Source: Gaeumannomyces sp. JS-464
Lineage: Eukaryota; Ascomycota; Sordariomycetes; Magnaporthales; Magnaporthaceae
DNA: 64,000 nt
Direction: 5' to 3'
Assembly (NCBI GenBank): GCA_002197995.1
Contig: NGZR01000003.1
Location: 1,922,001-1,986,000, forward strand
Part shown: positions 61,979 to 64,000 of the stretch, piece by piece
Layout: each line of letters starts with the position of its first letter
Numbering within the stretch: the stretch's first letter is position 1
The notes under the pieces: model-generated
What the model was told of the DNA's origin: nothing
Databases searched by the model: none
The model's input: only the letters and a program-made list of their open reading frames with translations
Translations under genes and position numbers: made by a program

Positions 61979-62335
61979 CATCCATTTTTGCTTTTTGCTG
62001 TCACTCCGCCCTGAGAATGACAACAAGTCCAATCCTTTTTTAATTCTTGCATTTCGTCACAACGGGATGACAAGATTTCCCTCCTGTCCAAATCCCGCTC
62101 TTCTTCCCGATATCTCTCCCTCCCCTATCACATTGGACGAATCGGGTTACAAAATGGGCACCGGTTGCGCAGACAAATACGATCGTCGCATCTGTTCTTC
62201 ATCGTCCTCCATCTCCGTCTCATTAGATGCATCGATATGAACATCTGCATAGGTCTAAACGTGCATGCTCGGACTGAAAAGCTCCATCCTTTTTGGTTGT
62301 CCCCTTTGTCCCATGTATTCGCTTGCAAGCCTGTC
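61979..62335. other. Short intergenic region between tRNA-Tyr and SES1
   Basis: Contains the Pol III terminator and the 3' flank of SES1. Nothing else visible. Confidence 0.5.
61985..61989 (+). terminator. RNA polymerase III terminator of tRNA-Tyr
   Basis: A T5 run begins 7 nt after the tRNA 3' end; a second T5 follows at about 61992-61996. T4 or longer is the usual Pol III stop signal. Confidence 0.75.
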
Positions 62336-64000
62336 TTAAACCTTGGTTTCGCTCAACTTGTCGGCCACCTCGGCCACCGCGCCCGACACAGTAGCAGCTG
62401 CTGCCGCCGCCTTCTGCTTGGCGCCGCCCTTCTTGCTGGCCTCCTTGGCCTCCTTAACCGCCTTTGCCTGGGCTGCGAGGTCCTTCGGGAGCTCCCGCGT
62501 GAATGCGATGAAGTCCGGCGCTCCGGGCAGGTACTTCCGCAGCGGCTCTGGGACTTTGAATCCCTGATGGAGAGAGAGAGAGAGAGGCAACCGTTAGCAA
62601 ACTCCCGCATATGCCGAATGCATTGCGCATTCAGGGAATCGTATCGATCCTTACAGTCTCGGTCTGGTAGTTCTCTAACAGACAGCACATTGTTCTTGAC
62701 GTGGCCGTGAGAGTCGAGTTCAGGCAGTGAACGTAGCTCTTCTTGGTCTATTTTGGGGGTCAGTAGAGGTCCATGCTCCTATTTTCCACGCTCCTTAGCA
62801 CATTCAAGGGGGGTCACTAACAGTAGTCTGAGTCTTGGTGCCGAATCGAATGTCAAGTGACCTCGACTGGTAGTCGGTCTGTTCATCATAGTTTCAGTCC
62901 TGCTTTCTGAGGCTCCTTTGTTTGGAGTATGGACTTACGCAGTTGGAGCATGAGACAAGCTCCTTGTACTCCCCTGGAACGGGAACCAGGCTGTGATACA
63001 TCACAGTGTTAGCGACAGCGTATCTGTTGACGGGGCGGCTTCTTCAAGTACCTTCGAGATCGAACTTCTTCGCCGCCGCGTTGTTCAGAGCGCCAGAGAC
63101 AATTGAGACGACCCGGCTAAATTCAACAAACATCTTGTTAGCGGATTGCTTAGCAGGGAAGCAGGGTGTCACTGCAAGCGGATAGGAGAGCATACTATGG
63201 TAATCCGAGCCCCTTGTAGAACTCCTCGGAGTTGGCGATCATCTCATCGAACATCTCCCATGACTTCTCCGGATCAGCTGCACACCTAGTCAGTTTGGTT
63301 TCTTTCAAGTGGGCGACCCAAGTGGAAATACCGCGGGTGCGTACTTATGCAGAACTGCTCGACCTTCCTAAATTTCGAGAAGAAAAAAAAACGTAAGCAA
63401 ACTAGATCGGCCTAGCAGACAGGTGGTGTGCGCCGCTTTAGGGAACCACTTACTCGAACTGGTGGACACGGAACGTTCCCCAGACATCACGGCCGTGACC
63501 GCCAGCCTCCTTGCGGAAGCATGTGCTGTATCCTGCATACTTCAGGGGGAGGTCCTGCGGCAGCAGCCATTCGTTGGCGTGGTAGACCGAGATGGGCTGC
63601 TCCGAGGTGGCGATGAGGTACTTGTCGGCCTCGCCGTCCACAACCTTGTAGAGCTCTACTTCAAAGTTAGCCCATCACCCGCGGCGCCTCTTTTTCCGCC
63701 TCTCGATAACGCGGAGCACACATACCCTCGTCAAACTGCTCCAGCTGGGCCGTCTTGGACATCTGGTCCTTGAGGAGGAAGAACGGGGGCTGGAGGGCCG
63801 TGTAGCCCTTGTTGGTCAGGAACTCGATGCCGTAGTTTATGATGGCCTGGTTCAGGAAGACGCCCCTGAGCAGCAGAAAAAATCACCCTGTCAGCGAGGG
63901 CACGACACGCACGCGCGCTAGAGGGGGCCCAGCACCACAACTCCCCCCAAAAAGGACACCACGCCCACCCACCATTGCCTCAGGAAATAGCCGCGGTGGC
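62336..64000 (-). CDS. SES1: Seryl-tRNA synthetase, cytosolic (3' part, 5' end beyond the window)
   Basis: Class II synthetase that charges tRNA-Ser. Exons visible: 64000-63973, 63865-63726, 63655-63454, 63367-63345, 63277-63196, 63116-63052, 62990-62939, 62878-62822, 62747-62655, 62563-62336. Motif 1 region [16 protein letters not shown]; serine-pocket and motif 2 [38 protein letters not shown]; motif 3 [20 protein letters not shown], the cytosolic fungal form. The C-terminus is a Lys/Ala-rich tail. The exon 62990-62939 needs one more G in the run 62971-62974 (C on +) to read [14 protein letters not shown]; as given it shifts frame, most likely an error. The gene has at least nine introns, many of 60-100 nt. 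The N-terminal coiled-coil arm lies outside the window. Confidence 0.97.

Overview
The window is nuclear DNA of a filamentous ascomycete, most likely a Sordariomycete (a Magnaporthales-like relative is a guess from protein style, not a tested placement). The evidence is: short spliceosomal introns (mostly 50-130 nt) with GTAAGT/GTGAGT-type donors and CAG/TAG acceptors, a CTGAC-type branch site, a nuclear tRNA-Tyr with a 14-nt intron, single-copy eukaryotic housekeeping genes on both strands, and intergenic DNA full of T/A tracts, microsatellites and TACCTACCTAGGTA-like motifs. There is no sign of bacterial, viral or CRISPR content.

Layout. 1-576 is the 3' end of a Ser/Pro/His-rich protein. 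577-13064 is a 12.5 kb interval with no supportable gene, although it lies between two gene 3' ends. 13065-15850 (-) is an unknown disordered/coiled-coil protein. 16875-18696 (-) is an NCBP3-type cap-binding protein. 20473-21893 (-) is an unknown Cys-motif plus coiled-coil protein. 21894-28465 is another large gene-free interval. 28466-29806 (+) is a conserved but uncharacterised fungal protein. From 31 kb the window is dense: SRP72 (+), a Sec7-PH Arf exchange factor (-), ECM14 pseudo-carboxypeptidase (+), MAPEG/MGST3-like protein (+), family X DNA polymerase POL4 (-), TFIIE-alpha TFA1 (+), SEC23 (-), a secreted Kelch/single-TM protein (+), HAM1 ITPase (+), a ZUP1-like C78 deubiquitinase (-), tRNA-Tyr(GTA) (+) and the 3' part of cytosolic seryl-tRNA synthetase SES1 (-).

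Functionally the genes are unlinked housekeeping functions: RNA capping and export, protein targeting (SRP72), vesicle traffic (Arf-GEF, SEC23), transcription initiation (TFA1), DNA end joining (POL4), nucleotide-pool cleaning (HAM1), ubiquitin editing and tRNA charging. No operon-like logic or dedicated accessory system is apparent.

Caution for users. Several genes that cannot plausibly be dead (SEC23, SES1, TFA1) carry single-base frameshifts, most of them in G or C runs, and the protein continues perfectly in the neighbouring frame. I therefore read the many frame breaks in this window as residual indel errors of the assembly rather than pseudogenes. Automated gene models here will be truncated or given false introns. 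The candidates for something undescribed are the oversized gene-free convergent interval, the repeated K-E-L-F-P motif of the NCBP3 homologue, and the unknown proteins at 13-16, 20-22 and 28-30 kb.
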